The position numbers and the translations under genes are program-made. A DNA stretch of 64,000 nucleotides from Candidatus Sulfotelmatobacter sp. Lineage in GTDB: Bacteria; Acidobacteriota; Terriglobia; Terriglobales; Acidobacteriaceae. Location: assembly GCA_030041415.1 (NCBI GenBank), contig JASHNX010000094.1, positions 1 to 64,000 of the forward strand. The letters are read 5' to 3'. Under the pieces are notes generated by a model, which worked only from the letters and a program-made list of their open reading frames with translations, searched no databases and was not told where the DNA came from. Below are positions 53,961 through 62,570 of the stretch, in pieces (the first letter of the stretch is position 1; every line of letters begins with the position of its first letter).

Positions 53961-55136
53961 GTGGAGTTTTTTCATAATCCAAACTACGATTTTCTTGGCA
54001 AGAAGTGGTACTTCCTCGCCTTTTCGCTTGTGTTCAGCGTAGCCGGTGTTTTCTCGATGCTGTTTTGGCACCATATTCCTTACGGCGTCGACTTCCGAGG
54101 CGGGACTCTGGTCTATGTGAAGTTTTCGCACACTCCCAATGACAACGCCCTGCGCTCAGCCATGGATCACGCCGGGCTACACAATGCCAAGATTCAGCGC
54201 TACGATCTCCCCTCCGATAATGAAGTCCTCATCGATCTCGATGTGCAGGAAACCAGCGAACAGGCCCTTGATCGCGGTAAGACACGCATCATCGGTGCGC
54301 TCGAAACAGACACCCCCAGCGGCAAACAGGACTTGAACAACGCGTCCTTCCTGACAATTAAGAATTACCTGATGGATAAGGACCCCATGCACCTTGGCTC
54401 GGATGCCGACCAAAAGTACACGCAGCAGGCTACGGGCATCGTGAACACGCGCGACAAAGTTCTCGGCGGGGTATTCAATTCCTTTGATCAGTTGAAGAGC
54501 CAGGTCGATCCTGGCGTGTTGTCCTCATTGCCCGATGGCTTCTTCCTCTCCGACTTCGGGGTGCGCAACGTTGAAATCGTCGGCCCCCAGGTCGGAGCGC
54601 AGTTGCGTAAGCAGGCGCTGCTGGCGACCATCTATTCCCTGGCTGGAATGTTGGTCTATCTGGGTTTTCGTTTCGAGTGGATCTATGGCATTGCCGCCGT
54701 AGTCACTGTATTCCACGATACCCTGATCACGGTTGGAGCCTTTTCACTCCTCAATAAAGACATCTCGCTGACCGTCATTGCGGCCATTCTGACCCTGATC
54801 GGCTACTCCAATAACGACACGATCGTGGTTTTCGACCGAATCCGAGAGAATATCAAGCTGATGCGGCGCGAAAAGTTGGCGGACATCGTCAACCGCAGTA
54901 TTAATCAAACGCTTAGCAGAACGATCTTGACAGCGGGGCTAACCTTCCTTACTGTACTGGCTCTCTACTTATTTGGTGGTGAGGTGCTTCGTGGATTCAG
55001 CCTCGCGCTGGTAATCGGTATTCTAATCGGTACGTATTCGTCGATCGCGATCGCCGCGCCGATTCTGGTGGCCTATCAAGATTGGAGAATTTCGAAAGGC
55101 AAGCGGGCGGTTGCAATGCCGGTGCGGGCTCGGTAG
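53961..55136 (+). CDS. secF: Protein translocase subunit SecF
   Basis: 391 residues, partner of SecD. Helix 1 lies near 15-32, the DFRGGTLVYVKF motif follows, and the five C-terminal helices include LGFRFEWIYGIAAVVTVFHD and LIGYSNNDTIVVFDRIREN (normally IGYSINDT). Starts at GTG 53961 with GGGGC upstream. The periplasmic loop is longer than in E. coli SecF (some 60 extra residues around 115-170), similar to other acidobacterial copies as far as I can judge. Confidence 0.96.
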   Translation: MEFFHNPNYDFLGKKWYFLAFSLVFSVAGVFSMLFWHHIPYGVDFRGGTLVYVKFSHTPNDNALRSAMDHAGLHNAKIQRYDLPSDNEVLIDLDVQETSEQALDRGKTRIIGALETDTPSGKQDLNNASFLTIKNYLMDKDPMHLGSDADQKYTQQATGIVNTRDKVLGGVFNSFDQLKSQVDPGVLSSLPDGFFLSDFGVRNVEIVGPQVGAQLRKQALLATIYSLAGMLVYLGFRFEWIYGIAAVVTVFHDTLITVGAFSLLNKDISLTVIAAILTLIGYSNNDTIVVFDRIRENIKLMRREKLADIVNRSINQTLSRTILTAGLTFLTVLALYLFGGEVLRGFSLALVIGILIGTYSSIAIAAPILVAYQDWRISKGKRAVAMPVRAR

Positions 55137-55315
55137 TCGCCCCTATTTTTCCGTATCGGACCATGTGTTAAGCCCTTGTTTGCACGATGTTGACTAAATG
55201 CTTCTTGATGCAGCGCCGGTGGTTGGAACCCTCTAATTCGGGGTGCCGAATCTGGGAGCAAACAGGGCGCGACCGGTGTCTAAACGGACGTAAGCTCTAA
55301 AGCGGGAGAAATATC

Positions 55316-56053
55316 ATGTTTGAAGATAGCCTTCTGGAGTCCGGTGGGCGGTTAAAGACCAAGCGAGGACGAACCACGACCTTCGCTATTTTTCTGGAGA
55401 TACTGGCGATTGGCGTCATGGTGCTCATGCCTCTTATCTTCACAGAAGCATTGCCCAAGCAACAACTGATGACCTTCCTGGTTGCTCCACCACCACCGCC
55501 ACCTCCGCCTCCACCTGCAGCCGCTCCCGTCCACGTCGTGAGGCAGATTCAGACTGACATTGTGAACGGCGCCCTCCGTACCCCGACGAAGATTCCGCAA
55601 AAAGTTCAGATGATCAAGGAAGATGAGGCTCCGCCAGCGATGGCATCGGCAGGCGTAGTCGGTGGTGTTCCCGGCGGTATTCCCGGCGGGCAGATGGGTG
55701 GCGTAATCGGTGGCATTATCAGCTCTACGCCGGTAGCCGTCCCTAAGGTCGCAGCTCCGCAGCGCGTGCGTGTGTCGCAAGGCGTTTCTCAAGGATTGCT
55801 GATTCGCAAAGTGAATCCGACGTATCCGCCTCTGGCACGCCAAGCGCGCATTCAGGGGACGGTGGTTTTGCATGCCGTCATCAGCAAGGATGGTTCCATT
55901 GAAAACTTGCAACTGGTTAGCGGACATCCAATGCTTGCCCCCGCGGCCATCGAAGCGGTCCGGCAGTGGAGGTACAAACCATACTTGCTGAACGGCGAAC
56001 CGGTGGAGGTGGATACGGAAGTACAGGTGAATTTTACCCTCTCGGGCGGTTAG
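55316..56053 (+). CDS. tonB: TonB family energy transducer
   Basis: 245-residue TonB protein. The cytoplasmic N-terminus is followed by one helix at 23-43 (IFLEILAIGVMVLMPLIF), a ten-proline run in VAPPPPPPPPPPAAAP, a Gly-rich linker and the C-terminal TonB domain (GLLIRKVNPTYPPLARQARI, then VRQWRYKPYLLNGEPVEVDT). It spans the periplasm and passes ExbBD-derived energy to outer-membrane receptors such as that at 34.5 kb. GGGAGAAAT precedes the ATG. Confidence 0.93.
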   Translation: MFEDSLLESGGRLKTKRGRTTTFAIFLEILAIGVMVLMPLIFTEALPKQQLMTFLVAPPPPPPPPPPAAAPVHVVRQIQTDIVNGALRTPTKIPQKVQMIKEDEAPPAMASAGVVGGVPGGIPGGQMGGVIGGIISSTPVAVPKVAAPQRVRVSQGVSQGLLIRKVNPTYPPLARQARIQGTVVLHAVISKDGSIENLQLVSGHPMLAPAAIEAVRQWRYKPYLLNGEPVEVDTEVQVNFTLSGG

Positions 56054-56154
56054 ACCCGTCAGAGTCGTTTGTATAGCTTTCTGCGGAAGATCTTGCGGCA
56101 AGCTTTAATTTCGCATCAAAGTGAGTAAGGAAGTTCGAGGAGGCAAAGCAACTC

Positions 56155-56916
56155 ATGTTGGCTAACTTCGCAGCAGCAGCAATCGTCAGTCATGTTCCCA
56201 AGGTTGCCGCCTGGATTGTGCAAGAGGGCGGCGCGGTGGGATGGGACCCAATTTCGCTATGGCACCAGATGGGAATCGTCGCGAAAATCGTGGTCATCAT
56301 CCTGTTTATTATGTCGGGCTGGTCGATCGGCGTCATGATCGATCGCTGGATGGCATACAACGCGGCACGCAAACAGTCACGCGCTTTCGCGCCCGCTGTG
56401 GCAGGCGCTCTGCGCGACGGCCGGATTGATGAGGCCATTAAGGTCGCCGAGCGCAATAAGAAAAGCCACCTGGCCAAGGTTGTCACCGCCGGCCTGATGG
56501 AGTTCAAGGCTCACCAGGATAGCCCTGGGGCTATCCCCGGCGAGACTATTGAAGCTTCCAAGCGCGCCTTGGAGCGGACCGAAGCCATTGTCCATGCCGA
56601 ACTGAAGCGCGGCTTGGGCGGTCTGGCCACGATCGGTTCAACAGCGCCGTTCGTCGGCCTGTTTGGAACGGTGATGGGCATTCTGAACGCCTTCAAAGGA
56701 ATTTCAGAGCAGAAGGCAACCGGTCTGGGCGCCGTCGCCGGCGGAATTTCGGAAGCACTCGTGACCACGGCTTTCGGGCTGTTGGTGGCCATCCCGGCCG
56801 TCATGATGTTCAACTACCTCACCGGCCGCGTGGAAGCGTTTGATGTGGAGATGGATAACTCATCAAGCGAGCTGATCGATTACTTCCTGAAGCGGCGGGA
56901 CGTTCGCCGGTCGTAG
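56155..56916 (+). CDS. exbB: MotA/TolQ/ExbB proton channel family protein
   Basis: 253 residues with three membrane helices (about 43-63, 155-180 and 195-220), the family motif LGGLATIGSTAPFVGLFGTV and GGISEALVTTAFGLLVAIPA. Pentameric ExbB forms the stator with ExbD. GAGGAGG lies upstream of the ATG at 56155. It follows tonB by 101 bases. Confidence 0.93.
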   Translation: MLANFAAAAIVSHVPKVAAWIVQEGGAVGWDPISLWHQMGIVAKIVVIILFIMSGWSIGVMIDRWMAYNAARKQSRAFAPAVAGALRDGRIDEAIKVAERNKKSHLAKVVTAGLMEFKAHQDSPGAIPGETIEASKRALERTEAIVHAELKRGLGGLATIGSTAPFVGLFGTVMGILNAFKGISEQKATGLGAVAGGISEALVTTAFGLLVAIPAVMMFNYLTGRVEAFDVEMDNSSSELIDYFLKRRDVRRS

Positions 56917-57037
56917 GTTGAACCTAAGGTCCGCAGTGAGTTGCTGATCCGGCGTTGGCTTTGGCCGGCGCCGGGCTTCCCAACTTGCTCGGAGCTTTGA
57001 GACCGCGAATCGTGAAGGGAGTACGGGAGATCGAAAT

Positions 57038-57496
57038 ATGTCATTAGCCAAGCGCAACGAAGGCGCAAAGGTCAACTCCGACATCAACGTCACGCCAATG
57101 GTGGATGTGATGTTGGTGCTGCTGATCATTTTTATGGTCATCACGCCCATGTTGCAAAAAGGCATCAGCGTGGACATGGCCAAAGTAAATAACCCGACGC
57201 CTATGCAGGACGCGGATAAGGAAGATGCTCTGCTGGTTTCGGTGATGAAGAATGGGGATGTGTTTTTCGGGGCGGATAAAACGTCGCCAGATTCGCTGAC
57301 GGAGAAAGTCAAAGACCGTCTCACGAACCGGACCGACAAGCGAGTCTATGTGAAGGCCGATGCGCGCGCTCACTACGGCAATGTAGTGCAAGTGGTTGAT
57401 GCCGTTCGCGCCGCGGGAGTCGATGATCTCGGCTTGCTGACCGAACAAAGAAAGACTGCTCCGAACGCGCCGCCCGTAAAGGCTGGCGGGGAATAA
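57038..57496 (+). CDS. exbD: Biopolymer transport protein ExbD/TolR, copy 1
   Basis: 152 residues. The single helix carries the essential Asp in INVTPMVDVMLVLLIIFMVI, followed by a periplasmic domain with VYVKADARAHYGNVVQVVDA. It works with ExbB in the proton channel. It is 121 bases after exbB and 12 bases before a second exbD, from which it differs enough to suggest different roles or a heteromeric stator. Confidence 0.92.
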   Translation: MSLAKRNEGAKVNSDINVTPMVDVMLVLLIIFMVITPMLQKGISVDMAKVNNPTPMQDADKEDALLVSVMKNGDVFFGADKTSPDSLTEKVKDRLTNRTDKRVYVKADARAHYGNVVQVVDAVRAAGVDDLGLLTEQRKTAPNAPPVKAGGE

Positions 57497-57508
57497 AGGA
57501 GATCGATT

Positions 57509-57949
57509 ATGGGAATGGCCGTTGGCCCAAGCGGGGGCCAAAGCGCAAACATTAACGTTACTCCGCTGATCGACGTATTGCTGGTGCTGCTGATCATTTT
57601 CATGGTGATCACGCCCTTGACACCCAAAGGCCTGGACGCGCTGGTTCCTCAGCCGCCTCCGCCAAATCAGCCGAAGAATACCCAGCCCGATCGTACGATT
57701 GTGGTTCAGTTGATTGATCGAGGCGGCGGACAGGACCCTGGACTCAAGATCAACCAGGAAGACGCGACTTGGGACAATCTGCAAGGGCGCTTGGCTGACA
57801 TCTATAAGACCCGTGCCGAGAAAGTCATGTTCGTGAAGGCGGATGACCCGATTCCGTTCGCCGATGTGGCGAATGTGATCGACATCGCGCACGCTGCAGG
57901 CGTCGATAAGGTCGGCCTGATTACCGCGAAGATCGAGTCCGGCAACTAA
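57509..57949 (+). CDS. exbD: Biopolymer transport protein ExbD/TolR, copy 2
   Basis: 146 residues, again with the Asp-bearing helix INVTPLIDVLLVLLIIFMVI and a domain with VMFVKADDPIPFADVANVID. The start ATG at 57509 follows AGGAG. The linker after the helix has a proline-rich QPPPPNQPKN not found in copy 1. The pair ends the tonB-exbB-exbD-exbD set. Confidence 0.92.
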   Translation: MGMAVGPSGGQSANINVTPLIDVLLVLLIIFMVITPLTPKGLDALVPQPPPPNQPKNTQPDRTIVVQLIDRGGGQDPGLKINQEDATWDNLQGRLADIYKTRAEKVMFVKADDPIPFADVANVIDIAHAAGVDKVGLITAKIESGN

Positions 57950-58012
57950 ACAAGGTTCTAAGTTTCAAATTTCAGGGCCGCGCCTGTATCTGGCGCGTTG
58001 CATTCCGATGGC

Positions 58013-58039
58013 GCACGGGGGCGAGAGTCCCGTGCCGTT
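58013..58039 (+). terminator. Possible terminator after the exbD pair
   Basis: GCACGGG at 58013-58019 pairs with CCCGTGC at 58029-58035, followed by CGTTTCC. It lies 64 bases after the second exbD. The T-run is short, so confidence is limited. Confidence 0.4.
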
Positions 58040-58065
58040 TCCGCCAAAGAATGGTTGGGCAGCGC

Positions 58066-58095
58066 TTGTCAACTTGCTGTCTCTGGGCCTAGGAT
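58066..58095 (+). promoter_or_regulatory. Possible promoter of the TPR lipoprotein gene
   Basis: TTGTCA at 58066-58071 and TAGGAT at 58090-58095 with an 18-base spacer, 28 bases before the start codon. It is near the sigma-70 consensus but with mismatches. Confidence 0.3.
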
Positions 58096-58122
58096 GCTCT
58101 GGCAAGGGAGACTTATATCGCA

Positions 58123-58959
58123 ATGAATAAATCTATTCGTCTGCTCACACTGGCGGCCGCTGCGCTAGCGCTTTTTTCTGCCGTGGGCTGCAACAAACTG
58201 CGCGCGCGCGATCAGCTGAACAAGGGCGTGACCGCTTACAAGAACGCCAAGTACGAGGAGGCGATCGATGATTTCCAGCACGCCACGGCTCTGGATCCCA
58301 GCCTGATCAATGCCAAGATGTATCTAGCCACCGCCTATGCTCAGCAATACATCCCGGGCGCAGATACGCCCGACAATAACAAGATGGCGGAAGAGGCTAT
58401 CAAGCAATATCAGTCGGTGCTGGAGATGAATCCGGCGCGCGACCAGAAAGTAAACGCGGCGAAGGGCATTGCTTATCTGTATCTCAACATGAAGAAGTTC
58501 GATGACGCCAAGAAGTATTACCGTATGGCGGCTGACCTCGATCCGAACGATCCTGAGCCCTATTACTCCGTTGGTGTCATCGATTGGACGGCTTGCTATC
58601 AACCGCGCATGGAAGAGCGAGCCAAGCTCGGGTTGAAGCCGGACGAGGAGTTGAGTGCAAAGAACAAGGATCAGAAGAAGGTTTGCGAAGAGCTGAAAGC
58701 CAAGAATGAGCCGCTGATCGACGAAGGCATTGAGAATCTGAATAAGGCGATTCAGCTCCGTTCCGATTATGACGATGCCATGGCCTACCTAAACCTTATG
58801 TATCGCGAAAAGGCCGACGTAGAATGCGACGACCTCGATGCCCGGCAGCAGGATCTGAAGACGGCCGACCATTGGGTGGACGAAACCTTGGCCACCAAGA
58901 AAGCCAAGGCAGAAAAGCAGCCCGGTCAGCAAGGCATCACCATGGATCAAAAACAGTAG
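58123..58959 (+). CDS. TPR-containing lipoprotein
   Basis: 278 residues. The signal LTLAAAALALFSAVGC ends in a lipobox with Cys at residue 23 and a following Asn, so it is probably lipidated and held at the inner or outer membrane face. TPR units run from about 30 to 230 (AYKNAKYEEAIDDFQHATAL and LYLNMKKFDDAKKYYRMAAD). A Lys/Gln-rich tail ends it. AAGGGAG is upstream. It follows the TonB/Exb cluster on the same strand and may belong to its function, though a possible terminator and promoter lie between. Confidence 0.88.
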   Translation: MNKSIRLLTLAAAALALFSAVGCNKLRARDQLNKGVTAYKNAKYEEAIDDFQHATALDPSLINAKMYLATAYAQQYIPGADTPDNNKMAEEAIKQYQSVLEMNPARDQKVNAAKGIAYLYLNMKKFDDAKKYYRMAADLDPNDPEPYYSVGVIDWTACYQPRMEERAKLGLKPDEELSAKNKDQKKVCEELKAKNEPLIDEGIENLNKAIQLRSDYDDAMAYLNLMYREKADVECDDLDARQQDLKTADHWVDETLATKKAKAEKQPGQQGITMDQKQ

Positions 58960-59082
58960 CGGCGAGCAGATCGCAAAGTCCTGCGATCGGCAAGTCCCGA
59001 CGCCAGTGGTTGTTGATCGACAGAAGACGATCCATTGTTACAATGGTTTCCTGTCACACCTAACGCTGTGCGGGAGGCGTTC

Positions 59083-60282
59083 ATGCCGGATAGAAATCTC
59101 TCGTCGTTTTCGCATTTTTCTCGCCGCTCGTTTCTACAAGCCTCAGCCGCTGCTACTGCGGCTATTCCTTTTCTGACCGAACCATTGCTTGCCGCGGCTG
59201 CGGCAGTCCATCGCCCGTATACGTCGGACGCTGTCTTTATTGATTCCAACGAAAATCCACTCGGCCCCAGCCGGCCGGCGCGTGAAGCGATTGCCGCGAT
59301 TATTCCGCAAGGCGGACGTTACTCCGACAATCTGACCGACGATCTCTTACACATCTTTTCGCAACAGGAAGGCCTGAATCGTGACTATGTTCAGGTGTTT
59401 CCCGGCTCGACTCCCGGACTCCATTTCGGAGTAATCGCGTTTACCTCGCCACAGAAGAGCTACGTCACTGCCGACCCCGGCTACGAAGCGGGGATGTTCG
59501 CCGCCGAGAGATCGCAGGCTCGCCTCGTTAAGGTGCCGCTTACCAGAACTTATGCTCATGATGTTCGGGCGATGATCGCCGCCGCGCCCGACGCGGGATT
59601 GTTCTACATATGCTCTCCCAACAATCCGACCGGTACGCTTACGCCGCACGAAGATATTGAATATTTGCTCGACAACAAGCCGCGTGGTGCGGTGGTGATG
59701 GTCGACGAAGCCTACATTCATTTCTGCGATGCTCGATCAACCATCGATTTGGTAAAGGCCGGAAAGGACATCATTCTGCTTCGCACATTCTCAAAAATCT
59801 ACGGCATGGCCGGCCTGCGTTGCGGGCTCGCGATCGCCAGGCCTGATCTCCTGAAGCAAGTGACCGACGCGGCCGGTTGGAACTTTATGCCAATCACGGC
59901 GGTGGTTGGGGCGACGGCCAGCCTTAAGGGTTCTGAGATTGTGGCGGAGCGAAAGCGAATCAATCACACCGTCCGCCAAGCGACGTTCGAGTGGCTCGAC
60001 CGCAACGGCTACTCCTATATCCCCTCAGAGGCAAATTTCTTTCTGCTTGATACGAAGAGGCCGGGGAAGGAAGTGATCGACGCCATGGCGCAGCAGAAAG
60101 TGTACATCGGCCGCATCTGGCCAATCATGCCGAGCTGCGTGCGCATCACCGTAGGAACCCATGAGGAAATGGCTCAGTTCCAGACCGCCTTCCAGAAAGT
60201 AATGCGTGGCGCGGTGGCGTTTTCGCTGCAGCCGGCAAGGTCTGGAAGCAAGCCCCGAAGCGGCGCGCCCCTGCCGTCGTAG
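59083..60282 (+). CDS. Tat-exported PLP-dependent aminotransferase (HisC-like)
   Basis: A 399-residue class I/II aminotransferase resembling histidinol-phosphate aminotransferase. Its N-terminus has a twin-arginine signal, SRRSFLQASAAATAAIPF, so it is predicted to be folded with PLP and exported to the periplasm. Seen in the core: DSNENPLGPS, CSPNNPTGTL, MVDEAYIHF and the PLP lysine in LRTFSKIYGMAGLRCG. Export sets it apart from the usual cytoplasmic HisC and argues against a role in histidine synthesis. GGGAGG precedes the ATG at 59083. Tail after 385 is basic and low-complexity. Confidence 0.9.
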   Translation: MPDRNLSSFSHFSRRSFLQASAAATAAIPFLTEPLLAAAAAVHRPYTSDAVFIDSNENPLGPSRPAREAIAAIIPQGGRYSDNLTDDLLHIFSQQEGLNRDYVQVFPGSTPGLHFGVIAFTSPQKSYVTADPGYEAGMFAAERSQARLVKVPLTRTYAHDVRAMIAAAPDAGLFYICSPNNPTGTLTPHEDIEYLLDNKPRGAVVMVDEAYIHFCDARSTIDLVKAGKDIILLRTFSKIYGMAGLRCGLAIARPDLLKQVTDAAGWNFMPITAVVGATASLKGSEIVAERKRINHTVRQATFEWLDRNGYSYIPSEANFFLLDTKRPGKEVIDAMAQQKVYIGRIWPIMPSCVRITVGTHEEMAQFQTAFQKVMRGAVAFSLQPARSGSKPRSGAPLPS

Positions 60283-60338
60283 GATGTAAGATGCGACGGT
60301 TTATCCAAGCGCGAAAGCGAAAGATGTAGGCGTGGAAA

Positions 60339-60659
60339 ATGCCGTTGATAGATACCAACAGACTTAAGGTCGTCGAGCGCCTGCCGGGATGGCGCGGGCG
60401 GTACTTTCACTCGCAGAACATGACGTTTGCGCACTATGATTTCACTCGCGGGGCATGCATCCATGAGCACTTCCATCCGGAAGAGGAAGTTTATGAGGTG
60501 ATCGAGGGTGAACTGGAGCTCACCATCGATGGCACGCCACAGATCGCGAAACCAGGTTTCGTGGCTATCGTAGCTGCGAACGCCCGCCATTCCGTAACAG
60601 CTCTCACAGACGGCCGCGCGATCATCGTGGACTATCCTGTAAGACGAGAGTTTTCTTAA
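60339..60659 (+). CDS. Cupin-domain protein
   Basis: A 106-residue single cupin. The metal-binding motif is HEHFHPEEEVYEVIEGE (H, H, E), and the second is ARHSVTAL (H). Cupins of this size bind metals or small molecules, and a function cannot be given. It starts 56 bases after the aminotransferase gene on the same strand. Confidence 0.88.
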   Translation: MPLIDTNRLKVVERLPGWRGRYFHSQNMTFAHYDFTRGACIHEHFHPEEEVYEVIEGELELTIDGTPQIAKPGFVAIVAANARHSVTALTDGRAIIVDYPVRREFS

Positions 60660-60684
60660 GCCCATTAACCTGTCTACAGGCAGG

Positions 60685-61743
60685 TTATTCCACAGTTTCA
60701 TTCCACTTCACCGTTCGCCGCTCGCGGCTGCTCTTGTGGGCCAGCATCACGGCGCGCATGGTTCGCAGTGCCTGCTCAGGTGTGACTGCAAGCGGGGATT
60801 TCTTCTCGATTGCGTCCCTCACGTTGGCGTAGAAACCGCGGTAATCGCCGCGCTCGGTTTGTACTCTCTCGCTCGGCTTGCCGACCAGGCTGAGGGTTCC
60901 CCAATTCTCTTCTGGTTCTTCGCCCCAGTCCGCGCCCCAATCCACTCCATCGGGAACGTTTGCTCCCCGCAGCCGCGGCTCCTGCGGATCCATTCCGTAC
61001 TTCACGAACGATCCTTTAGTCCCGTGAATCAGAAAATGCGGTCCTGGCTGAAACGCGACGATTCTGGCCCGAGCCATCGCGCGCAGCCAAGGATATTCGA
61101 GGCATACATCAAACGCGTCGTCGACCTGCGACGTTTCGCGCTGGCAGAATGCGGACGCCGTAATCGATGTCGGCTCGCCGAAAAGAACGAGCGCCTGATC
61201 GGTCACATGCGGCCCGAGATCAAAAAGAACACCCGCTCCCGGCTGGTCTGCCCGTTCGCGCCACGCATTTGCTTTTGGCTCCAAACGAAAGCGGTCGTAG
61301 CGGCATTCATATTCGGCAATCTCTCCCAACCTGCCCGAGGCGACAACTTTTTGCACGGTCCGGAAATCGCCGTCCCATCTTCGATCCTGATAAACCGTAA
61401 TCAGGCGTGCGCGCTCAGCGGCAAGCCGTACCAGTTGTTCAGATTCAGCCAGGGTCGGGGCAAACGGCTTGTCGACCACCACATGGCGTCCTGCCAACAG
61501 GCAAGCGCGCCCCAATTCGAAATGAGAATCGTTCGGCGTCGCGATTACACACAGCTGAATTGTGGAATCGGATAGCAGTTCATCCAGGTTTCGAGCGACC
61601 TTCACCCGAGGATATTTCTCCTGCGCTCGCGAACCGCGCCGCTCCAGAATGCATGCCAACTCCATTCCTGGCACGCCGCGAATTACGGGCGCATGAAATG
61701 CCTGCCCTGCCAGCCCAAACCCGATGAGCCCAACTCGTACCAT
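60685..61743 (-). CDS. Gfo/Idh/MocA family oxidoreductase
   Basis: A 352-residue NAD(P)-dependent dehydrogenase. The Rossmann motif is GLIGFGLAGQAFHAPVI, then CVIATPNDSHFELGRACL, the VVDKPFAPTLAESEQLV segment with the conserved EKP-like Lys (here DKPF), and the C-terminal domain with GVLFDLGPHVTDQAL. Resembles YvaA/YdgJ-type enzymes that act on sugars or inositols. AGGAAGGGG precedes the ATG at 61743. It converges on the cupin gene. Confidence 0.93.
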   Translation of the reverse strand: MVRVGLIGFGLAGQAFHAPVIRGVPGMELACILERRGSRAQEKYPRVKVARNLDELLSDSTIQLCVIATPNDSHFELGRACLLAGRHVVVDKPFAPTLAESEQLVRLAAERARLITVYQDRRWDGDFRTVQKVVASGRLGEIAEYECRYDRFRLEPKANAWRERADQPGAGVLFDLGPHVTDQALVLFGEPTSITASAFCQRETSQVDDAFDVCLEYPWLRAMARARIVAFQPGPHFLIHGTKGSFVKYGMDPQEPRLRGANVPDGVDWGADWGEEPEENWGTLSLVGKPSERVQTERGDYRGFYANVRDAIEKKSPLAVTPEQALRTMRAVMLAHKSSRERRTVKWNETVE

Positions 61744-61895
61744 CGGTTCCCCTTCCTGATCTTTTCTACTATGTCTGCACCACCCAATTTACAGCGTTCT
61801 GCCGATTTTGCCCGCCACTTGGGTGAAGTAAGAAGCATTAGCTGTGAGGAGTTTGCTCGTAAAGTAAAGTCCAAGCTGTCGTTCAGGAGAAACAA

Positions 61896-62057
61896 ATGAG
61901 ATTCGGGCCACTTTTCGCAATCGCAATCCTGTTGTTCTTTGTATGGGGCTTGTGCTTTCTAATGTTCAATGTTGCCGGCGTGCTGATTCACTTGCTGCTG
62001 TTGTTTGCTGCGGTTTCGTTTATTGCTCACATATTGCTCAGAGGGAGACCGGCATGA
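61896..62057 (+). CDS. Small two-helix membrane protein, Lmo0937/DUF5670 type
   Basis: A 53-residue reading frame with ATG 61896 and TGA at 62055. It starts MRFGPLFAIAILLFFVWGLC, has a second helix VLIHLLLLFAAVSFIAHILL and ends GRPA. The layout of hydrophobic helix, aromatic turn, IH-LL helix and basic tail is that of small proteins of the Lmo0937 family, function unknown. AGGAG lies six bases upstream of the start. Confidence 0.75.
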   Translation: MRFGPLFAIAILLFFVWGLCFLMFNVAGVLIHLLLLFAAVSFIAHILLRGRPA

Positions 62058-62101
62058 TCGACCTTCCACCCGGCGGGTCCCTTGGATGGCGGTAGCGACG
62101 T

Positions 62102-62503
62102 TTACCGATCTTTCAGGCGGCGTACGAACTTCAGCCCGGACCAGATCTCCGTTACGGCGCAGACCTTGATGTCCACGAGACCGGCATTCAGGCCGATTGT
62201 GCGGACTTCATTCTCGTTCAGATCGGTTTCCACTCCCGAGGCTTTCTTCGGCCAGCTTGCCCACAGCATTCCTGGTGGTGCTAGCATCTCGTTGAGTTGC
62301 CCTAAATGCTTCGACAGTTCCACGCGCGATTTTGCGAACACCATCGCAAAGTCGATGGTATCGGGGTGCTTGAGCAGATTGCACTCCGCCAGGGCATCCC
62401 CTAATTCGCTGCGAACGTCCGAAGGCGCATTGGCCAAGTAGACGCGAAAGCCGGGCTTGATTCCCAATTTTTTCGGAAGCGGAGTCCCCGAATATCCTGG
62501 CAT
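62102..62503 (-). CDS. DUF3052 family protein
   Basis: A 133-residue cytoplasmic protein with the family's start MPGYSGTPLPKKLGIKPG and later the block PPGMLWASWPKKASGVETDL and IWSGLKFVRR. Function unknown. ATG at 62503. It is co-directional with the VWA gene 67 bases upstream. Confidence 0.88.
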   Translation of the reverse strand: MPGYSGTPLPKKLGIKPGFRVYLANAPSDVRSELGDALAECNLLKHPDTIDFAMVFAKSRVELSKHLGQLNEMLAPPGMLWASWPKKASGVETDLNENEVRTIGLNAGLVDIKVCAVTEIWSGLKFVRRLKDR

Positions 62504-62570
62504 AGGGTTACTGGAAAAAGTTCGCTATACGAGATTCACAACCAAAACAATGAAGGAAAATTGACCGCTA

